The notes beneath the pieces are model-generated. The model had not been told where the DNA came from and searched no databases. It saw only the letters and a list, made by a program, of their open reading frames with translations. This document shows positions 18,142 through 27,977 of a DNA stretch of 64,000 bases, piece after piece; within the stretch, counting starts at the first letter, position 1, and the number at the start of each line of letters is the position of its first letter. The stretch lies in the IMG/VR virus record IMGVR_UViG_3300021961_008712, positions 62,001 to 126,000 of that record, one strand, 5' to 3'. Made by a program: the position numbers and the translations under genes. The DNA comes from a virus.

Positions 18142-18882
18142 ATGGAACCAAAATTTAAAATTCCTACTGAAACGGTAGATCTACCTTCCAAGGGAAAACT
18201 TTACCCTGAAGGACATCCCCTCAAGAGCGGTACTATCGAAATGAAGTACATGACAGCTAAAGAAGAGGATATTCTTACAAATCAAAACTTTATACAGAAA
18301 GGTATAGTTATTGATAAACTACTTCAATCACTTATTGTCACCAAATTTGATTATAATGATCTATTGATTGGTGATAAGAATGCTCTAATGGTCGCAGCAA
18401 GAATTCTTTCTTACGGAAAGGATTACGAATTTGAGTATAAAGGACAGAAGGTAGTAGCAGACTTATCTGAAATAAAAGATAAAGAACTAGATTTTTCTAC
18501 AATTAGTGAGGGACAGCAAGAATTTACTTTTAATTTACCTAAAAGCGGTAATGAAGTAACATTTAAGCTCCTTACTCATGGTGATGATAGAAAAATTGAT
18601 AGAGAAGTAGAAGGACTTAAAAAGATTAGCAGAGATAACGATACTTCCATGTCTACCAGACTTAAATATATTATTACTTCAGTAAATGGAGACAGAGAGC
18701 AATCTACTGTTAGACAGTTTGTCGACCAAGGACTCTTAGCACAAGACGCTAGAGCTCTTAGAGAGGAATATACCAGAGTACAGCCAGATGTTGAATTTAA
18801 AGTGTACCATGTAGACGAAAACGGTGTAGGGGAGGACATCGATGTGCCGGTCACAGTCAACTTTTTTTGGCCTGACGCCTAA
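18142..18882 (+). CDS. T4 gp26-like baseplate/tail-assembly protein
   Basis: 246 residues. The LPSKGKLYPEG start, GTIEMKYMTAKEEDILTNQ, KGIVIDKLLQ and LLIGDKNALMVAARILSYG segments match the T4-type base plate protein family (gp26-like). The protein ends FFWPDA, a common end for this family. It lies just upstream of the tape-measure gene and overlaps a second frame, which is the position of the tail-assembly chaperones in many phages. The overlap and a T7 slippery run suggest that part of the product may be extended by frameshift. Confidence 0.72.
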   Translation: MEPKFKIPTETVDLPSKGKLYPEGHPLKSGTIEMKYMTAKEEDILTNQNFIQKGIVIDKLLQSLIVTKFDYNDLLIGDKNALMVAARILSYGKDYEFEYKGQKVVADLSEIKDKELDFSTISEGQQEFTFNLPKSGNEVTFKLLTHGDDRKIDREVEGLKKISRDNDTSMSTRLKYIITSVNGDREQSTVRQFVDQGLLAQDARALREEYTRVQPDVEFKVYHVDENGVGEDIDVPVTVNFFWPDA

Positions 18883-19126
18883 CGAGGCAGCTGAGTATAG
18901 AGCAGGGCTCTTCTCTCAGATACACGAAATTGTTTTTCATGGTAAAGGCGGCTATGATTTCGGAACCGTGTATAACATGCCAATATGGTTACGAAGATTA
19001 ACCTTTAAGAGAATAGCTGAATTCTATGAAGATCAGAACAAACAGAATAAAGCTCCTTCATCTTCCAATGAAATAGCAAGAGGACCAAATATATCTCCGT
19101 CCTATAGTACAAAGGCTTCTAAATAA
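18842..19126 (+). CDS. Overlapping tail-assembly ORF, probable frameshift extension
   Basis: The frame from 18842 encodes 94 residues in +1 relative to the gp26-like gene. From about 18869 the protein looks genuine: LTPNEAAEYRAGLFSQIHEIVFHGKGGYDFGTVYNMPIWLRR is a recognisable phage tail-protein pattern, while the first ten residues from the nominal ATG overlap the other frame and look arbitrary. A +1 (or -2) slip at the TTTTTTT run, 18862-18868, would fuse the two frames. Independent initiation at 18842 is the alternative. Next to the tape-measure gene as expected for a chaperone partner. Confidence 0.65.
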   Translation: MCRSQSTFFGLTPNEAAEYRAGLFSQIHEIVFHGKGGYDFGTVYNMPIWLRRLTFKRIAEFYEDQNKQNKAPSSSNEIARGPNISPSYSTKASK

Positions 19127-19137
19127 TAGAGGCCTTT
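19111..19137 (+). terminator. Hairpin before tape-measure gene
   Basis: AAAGGCTTCT (19111-19120) pairs with AGAGGCCTTT (19128-19137), ten pairs including one G-U, around a seven-base loop holding the stop codon of the upstream ORF. No T tract. Likely attenuates read-through from the chaperone genes. Confidence 0.55.
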
Positions 19138-19138
19138 A

Positions 19139-19150
19139 CTATTTATAAGA
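19139..19150 (+). promoter_or_regulatory. Candidate late promoter motif (CTATTTATAAGA)
   Basis: Late-type box ending 16 bases before the tape-measure ATG, just after a hairpin. Confidence 0.42.
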
Positions 19151-19166
19151 AATAAGACTACTTACC

Positions 19167-22100
19167 ATGGCTGACGAATTTGATATTCCTTCTGGTGACG
19201 CTGCAGGATCTAAAGCTAGAAAAAAGCAATTAGACGACCTGAGAAAGAGTGCGGTCGATGCTCAAGCAGAGATAAAAACTCTAGCCCAAGAATTTAAGGA
19301 ACTAGAAAAAAGCGCTAAAGAAATAGGAGTAAAGCAGTATGTAACTTCTGCGGAAGTAGGCAAGGTATCTAAATTACAAGATGCAATGTCTAAAATGACT
19401 GTTGATACGCTTAAATCTGCATCAGCCCGTAAATCCTTTATGAATGATATCGTTAAAGCAGAACAAGAAGAAGCTGCTTTAATGCAAAAAAGAAAAGCTA
19501 TAGGTCTTGAAATTTCTAAGCTTGAACAAGATGCAGCTAGAAAAGAACAGGAAGCTAGAAATATTATTAAAGAAGCTACTAAAGAGTATCAAGAGGCTTT
19601 AGAGAAAGGAAATAAAAAAGCGATAACATCAGCAGAACAAAAACTTAAAGCTGCTGAAGCACAGGCTAAATATGCTCAATTAGATATTGCAGATAGTAAA
19701 ACAGCAATATCAAACCTCAAAGGTCAAGCTCACTTAGTTGATGAAAGAGTTAAACATCAAAAGGAGAGTATAGAAAAAGCTAAGGAGTTTCACAAAGAAA
19801 TAGATAAAATAAATAAAGCTGGAGGTAAGACCCTACAGGCATTTGCTAAGTTAGGTGAAACGCTTTCGTCAACTTTACCTATACTTGGCGGTGCGTTCAA
19901 TACATTATTTGGTTCACTAGGTAAGGCAGCTGAAATGTATCAAACTGCAGCAGCACAAGGTACAAGTAAATTAGGAGCCGGACTTAAAGCTGCTACTGGA
20001 ATGGTAAAATTACTTTCAGTAGCAATGGCAACAGGCTTTATTAAATTACTATTTGATGGAGCAAAGCTTGCTAGTGAAATAGGGGTAGAGGTAAGAAAGG
20101 GACTAGGAGGTGGAATGATTGATGCCGGAAAATCAATTGCAGCGGTTGGTCAAGCAGCTGGTGCACTTAGTATTCCAATTCAACAAGCAGCTGCTTTCGT
20201 AGGTCAAATGAACGACGCCTTAGGAACCTCAGCTGGATTTTCAGGAAAGATTTTAACTACCTTTGGTACTCTTACTACCAAAATGGGGGTATCTGCCGAA
20301 GCAGCAGCTAATCTATACGGTATGGCTGCTAAGTCAAATCAAGAGTTTGGCGAAATGGTCGAACTTATTGGAGGTACTACTGAAAAATTAAATGCTTCTA
20401 ACAAAGCAGCAATCGCTCCCAAAGCAGTATTCGAAGAGATGGGCAAACTATCTCAAGAAATACTTTTTAACAACAGTAAAAACCCTAACGCGTTAATTAA
20501 AGCAGCATACGGTGCAAGATTAATGGGTATGGAATTAAATAGGGTTGCAGAAGCAGCTGAATCTACTTTAGATTTTGAAGGTTCACTTCAAAAAGAAATG
20601 GAAGCTGAGTTAATTCTAGGAAAACAGTTAAATTTAGATAGATACCGCGCAGCGGCCGCTACTGGAGATACTGTAACTGCTCAAAAAGAATTGTCTAAAG
20701 CTATTGCGGAAAATAAAGATAAATTAAAAGGAAACGTACAGGCACAGAAATTATTTGCTGAGGCTTACGGCGTTTCCAAAGAAGAAGTAGCCAAAGCTGT
20801 CAATATGACAGAAAAGCAACAAAAAATCGCTAAACAAGACGCAGCAAGAAAAGAAGCTAATGACAAGGCTGCTAAAATGAGAGCAGAAGATCTTGGAAAA
20901 GCCCAATTAAAAGTATACCAGACTGTAGCTAAGCTATCTGACAGAATCCAAGCATTTCAAGATGCGATGGCGTTAGGAGCTAAGGCATTTTTTGATGATT
21001 TAAAAGCTGCATTTGATCCTAAAAATATCGGAGCATCTATAGGGAGAATTAAAGACCTAATTGTTAAAACCTTTAGAGATGCATTTAAAGGAGCTAATAA
21101 AGGTATATTAGCTAATGGAGGTATATTAGGTAAACTTTTAGGTGCAGGAGCGATAGCAGGCGGAACGATTACTCTTGGAATTAAAGGACTTAGCGCTTTA
21201 GGCGGTATGTTCAGTAAGATGAGAGGTACTAGAATGATGCCTATGTGGGTTAAAAACGTAGGTGATAAAGCTGCTGGTATGCTCGGCGGCCTGTTTGGTA
21301 GAAAAAAACCACCTCCATTACCAGGAGCCGCCAAAACAACAGGTATGTTTGCTGGTGTTCTTGGGAAGTTTAGTAAAGTAGGAGATAAGTTTGGTAAAGT
21401 AGGAGATACTTTAAAAGATAAACTACTAGGAAAAAAGATAGGAGGACAGTTTATAAAAGGCGGCGGAAGAGCCGCTGCAGGCGCTCGAGCAGGATTTTTT
21501 GGAAAAGGAGGTTTAGGAGCAGGCGCCGCTGGTTTAGGTGCAGGTATAAAACAAAGGCTGGGAGATTCTGTTGGAGGATTGAAAGATAAGCTAAAGGGCG
21601 GCGTTGGTGGTCTATTCGGCGGTAAAAAGAAAGGAGATAAAACTCAAGAAGCAGCAGCAAGTGGAGGAGGAGACGGTAAGTCTGTTATGCCACCAGGAGT
21701 AGATGATAAGAGCGGTGGAATCCTTAAAGGCTTTGCTATGGGGTTAAAAGCATTCGGGTCGGGTGCTGCCCAAATTCTGATAGGTGCAGCTGTATTAGGC
21801 GGTGTTATCATAACATTAGCAGCAGCAATTGGAATTGGCGGATTAATATTAGCCTCCATGATGCCTAAAATCGTCAAAGGAATGAAACCTATTGAAGAAA
21901 TTGATGCTGCTAAAATGACTAAGGGAGGTTTATCCTTAGTTGCTGTTGGAGCTGGTTTTGCTGCTTTAGGAGTTGGTATGGCAGCAATGGCAGTTGGAGG
22001 TTTATTCGGCGCAATTGGAGGTTTATTCGGCGGCGGAGGAGGTCTTGATGAAGAGACCATGAGTAAAATTGAAGATTTTGAAAAGTATAATTTAGATGAT

Positions 22101-23447
22101 AATAAAATCAAGAAAAATGCAGCTGCTGTAGTAGCCTACTCAAAAGGTATGGCTGCATTAGGTGCAGCAGGAATAGCTAGCGCCGTCGGTTCGTTAGGTA
22201 GTATGTTTAGCTCTTTATTTGATGCAGCAGTTGGGAAATCACAGCTAGATAAAGTTAAAGAGTTCGGTTCAATAGAACTACCAGTTGAAGCTATCAAGAA
22301 TAACGCCAATGCTTTAGTAGCGTACATGAAAGGTATGGCTGCATTAGGTGTAGCAGGAGTAGCTAGTGCTCTCGGTTCGTTAGGTAGTATGTTTAGCTCT
22401 TTATTTGATTCAATGGCTGGTAAATCACAGCTAGATAAGGTCAAAGAATTCGGTTCAGTAATACTGCCAACTGAAGCTATCAAGAATAACGCTGAAGCTT
22501 CTGTAGAGTACGCAAAGGCTATGCTAGCACTAGCAGCTTCAGGTGGAGCAGGAATGTTAGGTTCTTTAGGTAACTTAGGAAGTACCTTATTAGACGGTAT
22601 CAATGGTTTCTTTGGTGGAGAAGATCCTCTAACCAAGAACATACGTAAAATGAAGGAGTTTGGTAAAATTCAACTTGACGCCGGTCCAATTAAAGCAAAC
22701 GCAGAAGCAGTGGCTGCTTATGCTACTGCAATGGCTGCCTTGGCAAAAGCTCAAGGAGCAGGAGCATTAGGTTCTTTAGCAGAGGTGGGCAGTGCAGTAT
22801 TTGACGGAATTAAGAGCTTTTTTGGAGGTGGAGATTCCGGTAATGATACTATACCGGTTGATAAAATGATTGAATTTGGTAAGTTGCCACTAGCTCAACA
22901 TGCTGATGCTATTAAGGCAAATGCCGAAACTATTTCTAAATTTGGAACTGCAATGTCGTCAATGGAGGATTTTGATGACTATGCAGATGATATGGAAGAT
23001 GGAATAGATGATGCGATATCTGCAGCTAAGAAGTTGAGTAAGATGAAGGAAATAGATCTTGCAGGGGTTGCTTCATTAAAAAGAGCAGTAACTAAATACT
23101 TAAAACCTTTAGCAGATATAGATTTAGATGGACTACCGGGTAATGCTCGAGCAGCTCAAAGATTTGCCCGTGCTATGGCAACAGGAACTATACAGGCACG
23201 ACTGGAAATAGACACCTTCTTTAAGACAGAAATTGATGTACTTAAAAAAGAAATAGTCGACACCAGCAATAATGAGGTTACCGAACTTAGAAATATGATG
23301 GTAGCGAATGATGATATGCATAAAAAAGAACTAAAGGAATTGAAAGCTCAGTCAATGCTACTTTACAAGTATATTGCACAACCGCAAAATACAACTATTA
23401 GGCTAGATACATTTGATGTGGGAATGGCACTCAGAAATGGCCTATAA
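19167..23447 (+). CDS. Tail tape-measure protein
   Basis: 1426 residues, the largest gene in the window. Residues 1-220 are a charged coiled coil rich in Lys, Glu and Ala, followed by hydrophobic Gly/Ala-rich helices, a middle part with Gly-rich flexible runs (about residues 740-850), membrane-like segments near residues 865-895 and 930-960, then five degenerate repeats of about 62 residues, and a coiled-coil end. This is the composition of tape-measure proteins, which set tail length and are injected. With roughly 1.5 angstrom per residue it would correspond to a tail of up to about 200 nm. Follows the chaperone pair as expected. Confidence 0.9.
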   Translation: MADEFDIPSGDAAGSKARKKQLDDLRKSAVDAQAEIKTLAQEFKELEKSAKEIGVKQYVTSAEVGKVSKLQDAMSKMTVDTLKSASARKSFMNDIVKAEQEEAALMQKRKAIGLEISKLEQDAARKEQEARNIIKEATKEYQEALEKGNKKAITSAEQKLKAAEAQAKYAQLDIADSKTAISNLKGQAHLVDERVKHQKESIEKAKEFHKEIDKINKAGGKTLQAFAKLGETLSSTLPILGGAFNTLFGSLGKAAEMYQTAAAQGTSKLGAGLKAATGMVKLLSVAMATGFIKLLFDGAKLASEIGVEVRKGLGGGMIDAGKSIAAVGQAAGALSIPIQQAAAFVGQMNDALGTSAGFSGKILTTFGTLTTKMGVSAEAAANLYGMAAKSNQEFGEMVELIGGTTEKLNASNKAAIAPKAVFEEMGKLSQEILFNNSKNPNALIKAAYGARLMGMELNRVAEAAESTLDFEGSLQKEMEAELILGKQLNLDRYRAAAATGDTVTAQKELSKAIAENKDKLKGNVQAQKLFAEAYGVSKEEVAKAVNMTEKQQKIAKQDAARKEANDKAAKMRAEDLGKAQLKVYQTVAKLSDRIQAFQDAMALGAKAFFDDLKAAFDPKNIGASIGRIKDLIVKTFRDAFKGANKGILANGGILGKLLGAGAIAGGTITLGIKGLSALGGMFSKMRGTRMMPMWVKNVGDKAAGMLGGLFGRKKPPPLPGAAKTTGMFAGVLGKFSKVGDKFGKVGDTLKDKLLGKKIGGQFIKGGGRAAAGARAGFFGKGGLGAGAAGLGAGIKQRLGDSVGGLKDKLKGGVGGLFGGKKKGDKTQEAAASGGGDGKSVMPPGVDDKSGGILKGFAMGLKAFGSGAAQILIGAAVLGGVIITLAAAIGIGGLILASMMPKIVKGMKPIEEIDAAKMTKGGLSLVAVGAGFAALGVGMAAMAVGGLFGAIGGLFGGGGGLDEETMSKIEDFEKYNLDDNKIKKNAAAVVAYSKGMAALGAAGIASAVGSLGSMFSSLFDAAVGKSQLDKVKEFGSIELPVEAIKNNANALVAYMKGMAALGVAGVASALGSLGSMFSSLFDSMAGKSQLDKVKEFGSVILPTEAIKNNAEASVEYAKAMLALAASGGAGMLGSLGNLGSTLLDGINGFFGGEDPLTKNIRKMKEFGKIQLDAGPIKANAEAVAAYATAMAALAKAQGAGALGSLAEVGSAVFDGIKSFFGGGDSGNDTIPVDKMIEFGKLPLAQHADAIKANAETISKFGTAMSSMEDFDDYADDMEDGIDDAISAAKKLSKMKEIDLAGVASLKRAVTKYLKPLADIDLDGLPGNARAAQRFARAMATGTIQARLEIDTFFKTEIDVLKKEIVDTSNNEVTELRNMMVANDDMHKKELKELKAQSMLLYKYIAQPQNTTIRLDTFDVGMALRNGL
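22047..23040 (+). repeat. Internal tandem repeats of the tape-measure gene
   Basis: Five degenerate copies of a unit of about 62 residues with K-V-K-E-F-G, A-I-K-N-N-A, a M-A-A-L stretch and L-G-S-L-G. The second and third share long near-identical DNA (AGGTATGGCT at 22145 and 22331, period 186 bases); later copies have drifted. Confidence 0.8.
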
Positions 23448-23453
23448 AACAGA

Positions 23454-23465
23454 CTATTTATAACA
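23454..23465 (+). promoter_or_regulatory. Candidate late promoter motif (CTATTTATAACA)
   Basis: Late-type box in the 45-base gap after the tape-measure gene, ending 27 bases before the next ATG. Confidence 0.4.
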
Positions 23466-23492
23466 AACATTAACCTTAAAACTAAAACAATT

Positions 23493-23717
23493 ATGCCACT
23501 TAAAGACTTAGTAACTCAAAGCACATTATCGTTAAAAGGTGAAACTCCTGCAGTAAGACCTGGAGCAGAAGCTATAAATGATTTACACTTTGTTGGAGGA
23601 AATCACGTACATTCAGATGCTAATAAGCCAATGACTCAGTTAGGAACTGCAGCAGGTACTTTACAAGGATCTAAATTTAATCAGACTACTCCTTACGCAA
23701 ACCCAGAAGTACAATAA
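23493..23717 (+). CDS. Small tail-region protein of unknown function
   Basis: 74 residues, low complexity apart from an HFVGGNHVHSDA segment, with no predicted membrane span. It has a late-type box and is followed after three bases by a baseplate gene, so it is probably expressed with the tail. It may be a small virion or assembly protein; no family recognised. Confidence 0.55.
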   Translation: MPLKDLVTQSTLSLKGETPAVRPGAEAINDLHFVGGNHVHSDANKPMTQLGTAAGTLQGSKFNQTTPYANPEVQ

Positions 23718-23720
23718 AAA

Positions 23721-25004
23721 ATGGCATTAGTAGACCTTAAAACAGATCTTAAATCTTTAAAGTTCGAATCAGGTTTAAATAATAAACCATTCGTTGTTAA
23801 AGATATAGATGAAGAAGGCGGCGCTAACTCAATGTTAGCCGTACAAGGCATTCTCGCTAGTAAGCGATTGGATGACACTATACGTATGGCTAAATTAGTT
23901 ATAGCAAAACCGGGTCTATCTCATGTCGCAAAACAAGCAATAAACGCTTTTATCAATTCTGCTGATACAAAAGCACAGTACGAAGGTGGAAACTTCAAGT
24001 TAGGAAAAGAACTAATAGATAAAGCTTTAGACTTACTTACTACTGCTGTAACTAATATTGGACAGACTCCTTTAAATGGACTAGGACTACATTTACATAA
24101 AGGTAACTTAGAATTTAAAGGAGATGCATATAGAGATTATACTAAAAGAGAATTTGGAGGAAAAACCTTTGACCACAAAGGTAGGATGATAACACAAGGG
24201 CATTCTACTAATATTGCTGCAGGTGTTAAAAAGACTAAAAAAATACCTTTAAACGAGGTCGGTGATGCAGCAAATCAAGGTAAAATAAACTACAAGCATA
24301 AATCAGCAGATTTTAACACACTTGATGGACTTGGCTCAGAAGGATATGTTCGCAAAACAGTTCCCGGTGGAGATAGTGATAAAATCAAAGATCTAGTTGA
24401 TTTTAAAATATACGTATATGATCAAGGAAATACAGAAGAAGCAGCATTAATACAGTTTAGAGCTTTATTAGATAGCTTTAGTGATAACTTTACTGCTAAC
24501 TGGAACTCAAGTCAGCTTATAGGTAGACCAGAATCTTTTGTTAACTATACTGGATTTGGTAGAAACGTAAGTATTGGATTTAAAATAGCAGCTTTTAGTA
24601 GAGCTGAATTAATGCCTTTATATGCTAAACTTAACTATCTAGTATCCACAACCGCTCCAACTTTCTCAGATGATGGACTCTTCATGAGAGGTACTTTAGT
24701 TAGGATAACTTTAGGAGATTACCTAGATAAAGCATGGGCTAATATAGGTACTATAGGGCTTAACTGGCAAACAAACTATCCTTGGGAAATCAGACTAGAC
24801 GATGGAAAAGAAAAAGACATAATGGTTCTACCCCATGTTCTCGATGTTACTTTATCGGCCGATATTCATCATGATTTTATTCCTCAAACCGGGTATATGC
24901 CGTATATAGGATTAAATAATCAAAAGTTTTTACCTTATGATGGTAAAGGTCCAACTAAAAAAGCAGGAGAATCAATGTCTTCCTTTGACAACATTACAGG
25001 CTAA
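23721..25004 (+). CDS. Baseplate/tube-junction protein (gp48/gp54-like position)
   Basis: 427 residues. The N-terminal half is hydrophilic. From about residue 225 the sequence has the beta-rich look of phage tail-tube-initiator proteins: VDFKIYVYDQGN, LLDSFSDNFTANWNSSQLIGRPESFVNYTGFGRNVSIGFKIAAFSR, then LTLGDYL and a PWEIRLDDG strand. It lies between the tape measure and the gp53-like gene, the normal position of baseplate proteins that cap the tube. The family assignment is approximate. Confidence 0.6.
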   Translation: MALVDLKTDLKSLKFESGLNNKPFVVKDIDEEGGANSMLAVQGILASKRLDDTIRMAKLVIAKPGLSHVAKQAINAFINSADTKAQYEGGNFKLGKELIDKALDLLTTAVTNIGQTPLNGLGLHLHKGNLEFKGDAYRDYTKREFGGKTFDHKGRMITQGHSTNIAAGVKKTKKIPLNEVGDAANQGKINYKHKSADFNTLDGLGSEGYVRKTVPGGDSDKIKDLVDFKIYVYDQGNTEEAALIQFRALLDSFSDNFTANWNSSQLIGRPESFVNYTGFGRNVSIGFKIAAFSRAELMPLYAKLNYLVSTTAPTFSDDGLFMRGTLVRITLGDYLDKAWANIGTIGLNWQTNYPWEIRLDDGKEKDIMVLPHVLDVTLSADIHHDFIPQTGYMPYIGLNNQKFLPYDGKGPTKKAGESMSSFDNITG

Positions 25005-25309
25005 TGAACAGATATCAAACAATATTGAAAAATAAAACCGAAGAGGGTAAAAGATATATACAAAATGCTATATATCCGGATATACCTGAATCTGTTGAGG
25101 ATATATATGTTATTACCACTGTAGGAGATAGATACGATACTTTAGCTCAACAGTTCTACAGAGATTCATCTCTCTGGTGGATTATTGCAAGTGCTAATCC
25201 TAGCAACAAAAGCGATAGCCTGGTACCTACCCCAGGATTACAATTAAGAATTCCTGGAAACCATACTAGCATACTTAGAGATTATGAGATTATAAACAAT
25301 AAAAGGTAG
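25004..25309 (+). CDS. Baseplate wedge protein with LysM-like domain (gp53-like)
   Basis: 101 residues. The core VEDIYVITTVGDRYDTLAQQFYRDSSLWWIIASANP is the LysM-like fold of short phage baseplate proteins and of T4 gp53; the GDR-D-LA-Y-D-LWW-I-AN spacing is diagnostic. In phages the domain mostly stabilises the baseplate rather than binding peptidoglycan. Start ATG overlaps the stop of the previous gene by one base. Confidence 0.75.
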   Translation: MNRYQTILKNKTEEGKRYIQNAIYPDIPESVEDIYVITTVGDRYDTLAQQFYRDSSLWWIIASANPSNKSDSLVPTPGLQLRIPGNHTSILRDYEIINNKR

Positions 25310-25312
25310 GTT

Positions 25313-27442
25313 ATGTCAAATATATTTTTACAACCCTCTTTACCCTCCATTTCTACAATCAATAAAGAGGTAATTCAGCAGTTAAATTATAGAAGCAAAC
25401 TTTATTCTAAGCAGTTTGACCAACCCCATTTTACTCAGCAATTTTTAAATTCTAATAATGCGTGGGTAAGGGTAGTATCTGGAGTTGATCTTGATCAAGA
25501 ACCTGATGCGTGGAAAAAATTTATTCTCCAAGGAGGTACATTAGATCAAGAAGGTGCCAAATTAAGAGCAGGGTTTGATACAACTCGACCTTATGACATT
25601 AGCCCTTCTACATTTTATAATTTTGAAGAAAATGAAGGATTAGTTCCTTCACCAGGTATTACTAGCTTTCAAGTAGTCAATAAAGGCTCTGGAGGATGGT
25701 CTAGAAAAGTTTCTCTTACCATAAAATGCTATTCTAGAGAACAGTTAGCATTTATGGAACAGCTATACATGAGACCAGGGTTTCCTGTTTTTGTTGAATG
25801 GGGACATTCAGTATACCTAGACATTGATGGAAAACCGGTATTTAATCCGGCATTGAGTACTAAAGTACTAGAAGCTAAACCAAAACCATCTGAATTAAAA
25901 GAAGAGGCAGGATCACTAGTTAGTAAGAGTGGGTATAATTATGATTATTTAAGTGGAGTAGTATTTAATTACAATTGGAAGTATGAACCCGGATACTATG
26001 AGCTAGCTGTTGATATTATGGGCGAAGGAGATGCATCTGCGTTAGTTAAGTCTGTGTATGGAACGGGAGGAAAAAAACCAAGTGAAAACCAAGAAGGAGT
26101 CGGAATTGAATTTGATGAAAAATTAATAGCAACTAATCCCCTAAGTGGTATTTTTAAAGCTATCAGTAATTGTGTTAAGCCTAAATTAGATCAAGGATTT
26201 AAACCGTATTTAATTAAAGAAGATAGTTTAAATAAAGCAATAAGGCCTTTTAAGTCTGATATAGATAAAATAGTAGAACAGATCGGTAATGGTTTTAAAC
26301 TTGAAGCGTACTGCTTACCAGTTACTTCAAAAGCATTAGAAGTAGAGTTTGTATATGTAAAATTAAAGTTTTTAATAGGGCTTATAAACTACTACTTTAT
26401 TCCTAAGTTGAACGGAGATTCAGCACCTACTGGTAAATTTACCACAGATGCAGATAGATGTTACTATGTTACATACCCGGATCATTTTAGTGCTGATATT
26501 TCAACTTGTCTTCTACCTCAACAGACCGGAACAGTAGGAATAGACACAAAAGATCTCCCAGGTAAAAGAGAAAAGCTAGCAGGTGATATTTTAGACATTT
26601 ATGTAAATGTAAGTACAGTACACTCCCTGTACAATGAAATGAAATCACAGTCTAACGACACAGAAAAATTTACAATTGATGCATTTTTATCAAATCTTTT
26701 ATCGAAAATTCAAGTATCACTTGGCAATGTTAATAATTTTCAACTATATAATGATTATTACCTAAAAAATGAATTAGGTCCAAGTTCAATTGTAGACATG
26801 GAAGCCGTGCCCGCACCAGAAGGTAATGATCCAGAGAACTACACCTTACCGGTAGCAGGAAAAAATTCTATGGTTTCTAGTTTTAGTATTAACAGTCAGC
26901 TTAGTAAAAATATGATTGATTATATAGCTGCTCAAGCAATAATAACTGGACAGTCTGCAGCAAGAGGCGTTGGGGATTCAATGAGTAGATTCAACTCAGG
27001 AGTGAAAAAAAGATTTATAGAATCTACTGATGATACTAAATCTGGTGATGATGTTACAGCAGAAAAAACATATAGTGAAACTTTAGCTGATTATAAGAAA
27101 ATATGGACAGATATGATGGCTAAGGGCTCTATTGATGAAGATACCTTTACAGCCATGACCGAAGAAGCTAGTTATTACATACAGTATGAATTAGCAAAAG
27201 CAATATCAGAGGAAGGAGAAGACGGAAAAAAGAAAGGACATATCGGAGCAAATCTTTCAATAGAATTACTTGGTATTGGTGGACTTAAAGTTCTTGAATT
27301 TTTTAACATACCTGCTGAACTGTTACCTTATAGTTATAAAGAAGCAGGAGTAGCATTCCAAATTATAAACATATCTCATGATATACAAAATGGTAAATGG
27401 TTAACTAAGATAGAAGCTAGAGCAATAATTTTAGGAAAGTAA
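25313..27442 (+). CDS. Large baseplate/tail hub-region protein
   Basis: 709 residues. The N-terminal third has beta-strand patterns of tail hub proteins (SFQVVNKGSGGWSRKVSLTIKCYSREQLAFMEQLYMRPGFPVFVEWG), followed by a long middle region, a helical part rich in Asp and Glu (about residues 560-640), and a C-terminal strand set ending INISHDIQNGKWLTKIEARAIIL, an ending common in T4-like baseplate hub proteins. Could be a gp27-like hub component. Located inside the baseplate block. No lysozyme or needle motif visible. Confidence 0.55.
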   Translation: MSNIFLQPSLPSISTINKEVIQQLNYRSKLYSKQFDQPHFTQQFLNSNNAWVRVVSGVDLDQEPDAWKKFILQGGTLDQEGAKLRAGFDTTRPYDISPSTFYNFEENEGLVPSPGITSFQVVNKGSGGWSRKVSLTIKCYSREQLAFMEQLYMRPGFPVFVEWGHSVYLDIDGKPVFNPALSTKVLEAKPKPSELKEEAGSLVSKSGYNYDYLSGVVFNYNWKYEPGYYELAVDIMGEGDASALVKSVYGTGGKKPSENQEGVGIEFDEKLIATNPLSGIFKAISNCVKPKLDQGFKPYLIKEDSLNKAIRPFKSDIDKIVEQIGNGFKLEAYCLPVTSKALEVEFVYVKLKFLIGLINYYFIPKLNGDSAPTGKFTTDADRCYYVTYPDHFSADISTCLLPQQTGTVGIDTKDLPGKREKLAGDILDIYVNVSTVHSLYNEMKSQSNDTEKFTIDAFLSNLLSKIQVSLGNVNNFQLYNDYYLKNELGPSSIVDMEAVPAPEGNDPENYTLPVAGKNSMVSSFSINSQLSKNMIDYIAAQAIITGQSAARGVGDSMSRFNSGVKKRFIESTDDTKSGDDVTAEKTYSETLADYKKIWTDMMAKGSIDEDTFTAMTEEASYYIQYELAKAISEEGEDGKKKGHIGANLSIELLGIGGLKVLEFFNIPAELLPYSYKEAGVAFQIINISHDIQNGKWLTKIEARAIILGK

Positions 27443-27443
27443 T

Positions 27444-27977
27444 ATGTTTTTACCTAAATCTAAATATAAAGGACCCTTTACCGCCACTGGTGGTGATAAT
27501 GAACTATTGGTTAAAGATACTCTACAGCCATATAGAGGAAAGTATATTGTTACTTACAAAAACCAATACTTTGAAGGCGAAACACCTCAAGAAGCTAAGA
27601 AAGAATTAATCTTTAAAAAAGATTATGAACAATCTCTAAAGCAAGACAATAACCTTAGACCATTAGTAGCCTTCAATGAAGGACCATCAGAAAGCGATTA
27701 TAAAAATAAAAAATATACAAGATATTTTGTAAAAGACTTGCGTAAGGGTAAGATACTGGAGGTTAACCTTAAAGAATTCAACACTGCCAAAGAATACCCA
27801 GCATATTCTGTACTTCAGTTAGTTTGGGATCTATCTAAACCTGCAGATGATACAATGTACAGAGGATATCTATACATCGGTTCTGCTACCAAAAATCAGA
27901 ATACTATAAACGAATCAGAAAAAGTAATGAAAGGTATAAAAAATTACCTAAAAGACCCAAAAGAGTTTGTCCTTTAA
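27444..27977 (+). CDS. Baseplate-associated protein of unknown function
   Basis: 177 residues, one base after the hub-region gene, so in the same unit. Starts FLPKSKYKGPFTATGG, a segment that recurs in phage proteins at this position in similar genomes. Mixed alpha/beta, no membrane segment. Last gene of the tail block before the replication genes. Confidence 0.5.
   Translation: MFLPKSKYKGPFTATGGDNELLVKDTLQPYRGKYIVTYKNQYFEGETPQEAKKELIFKKDYEQSLKQDNNLRPLVAFNEGPSESDYKNKKYTRYFVKDLRKGKILEVNLKEFNTAKEYPAYSVLQLVWDLSKPADDTMYRGYLYIGSATKNQNTINESEKVMKGIKNYLKDPKEFVL

Noticed and set aside
20957-22642. Long minus-strand ORFs inside the tape-measure gene
   Set aside because: Pro/Ala-rich complements of Gly/Ala codons in the tape measure; no promoter or start context.
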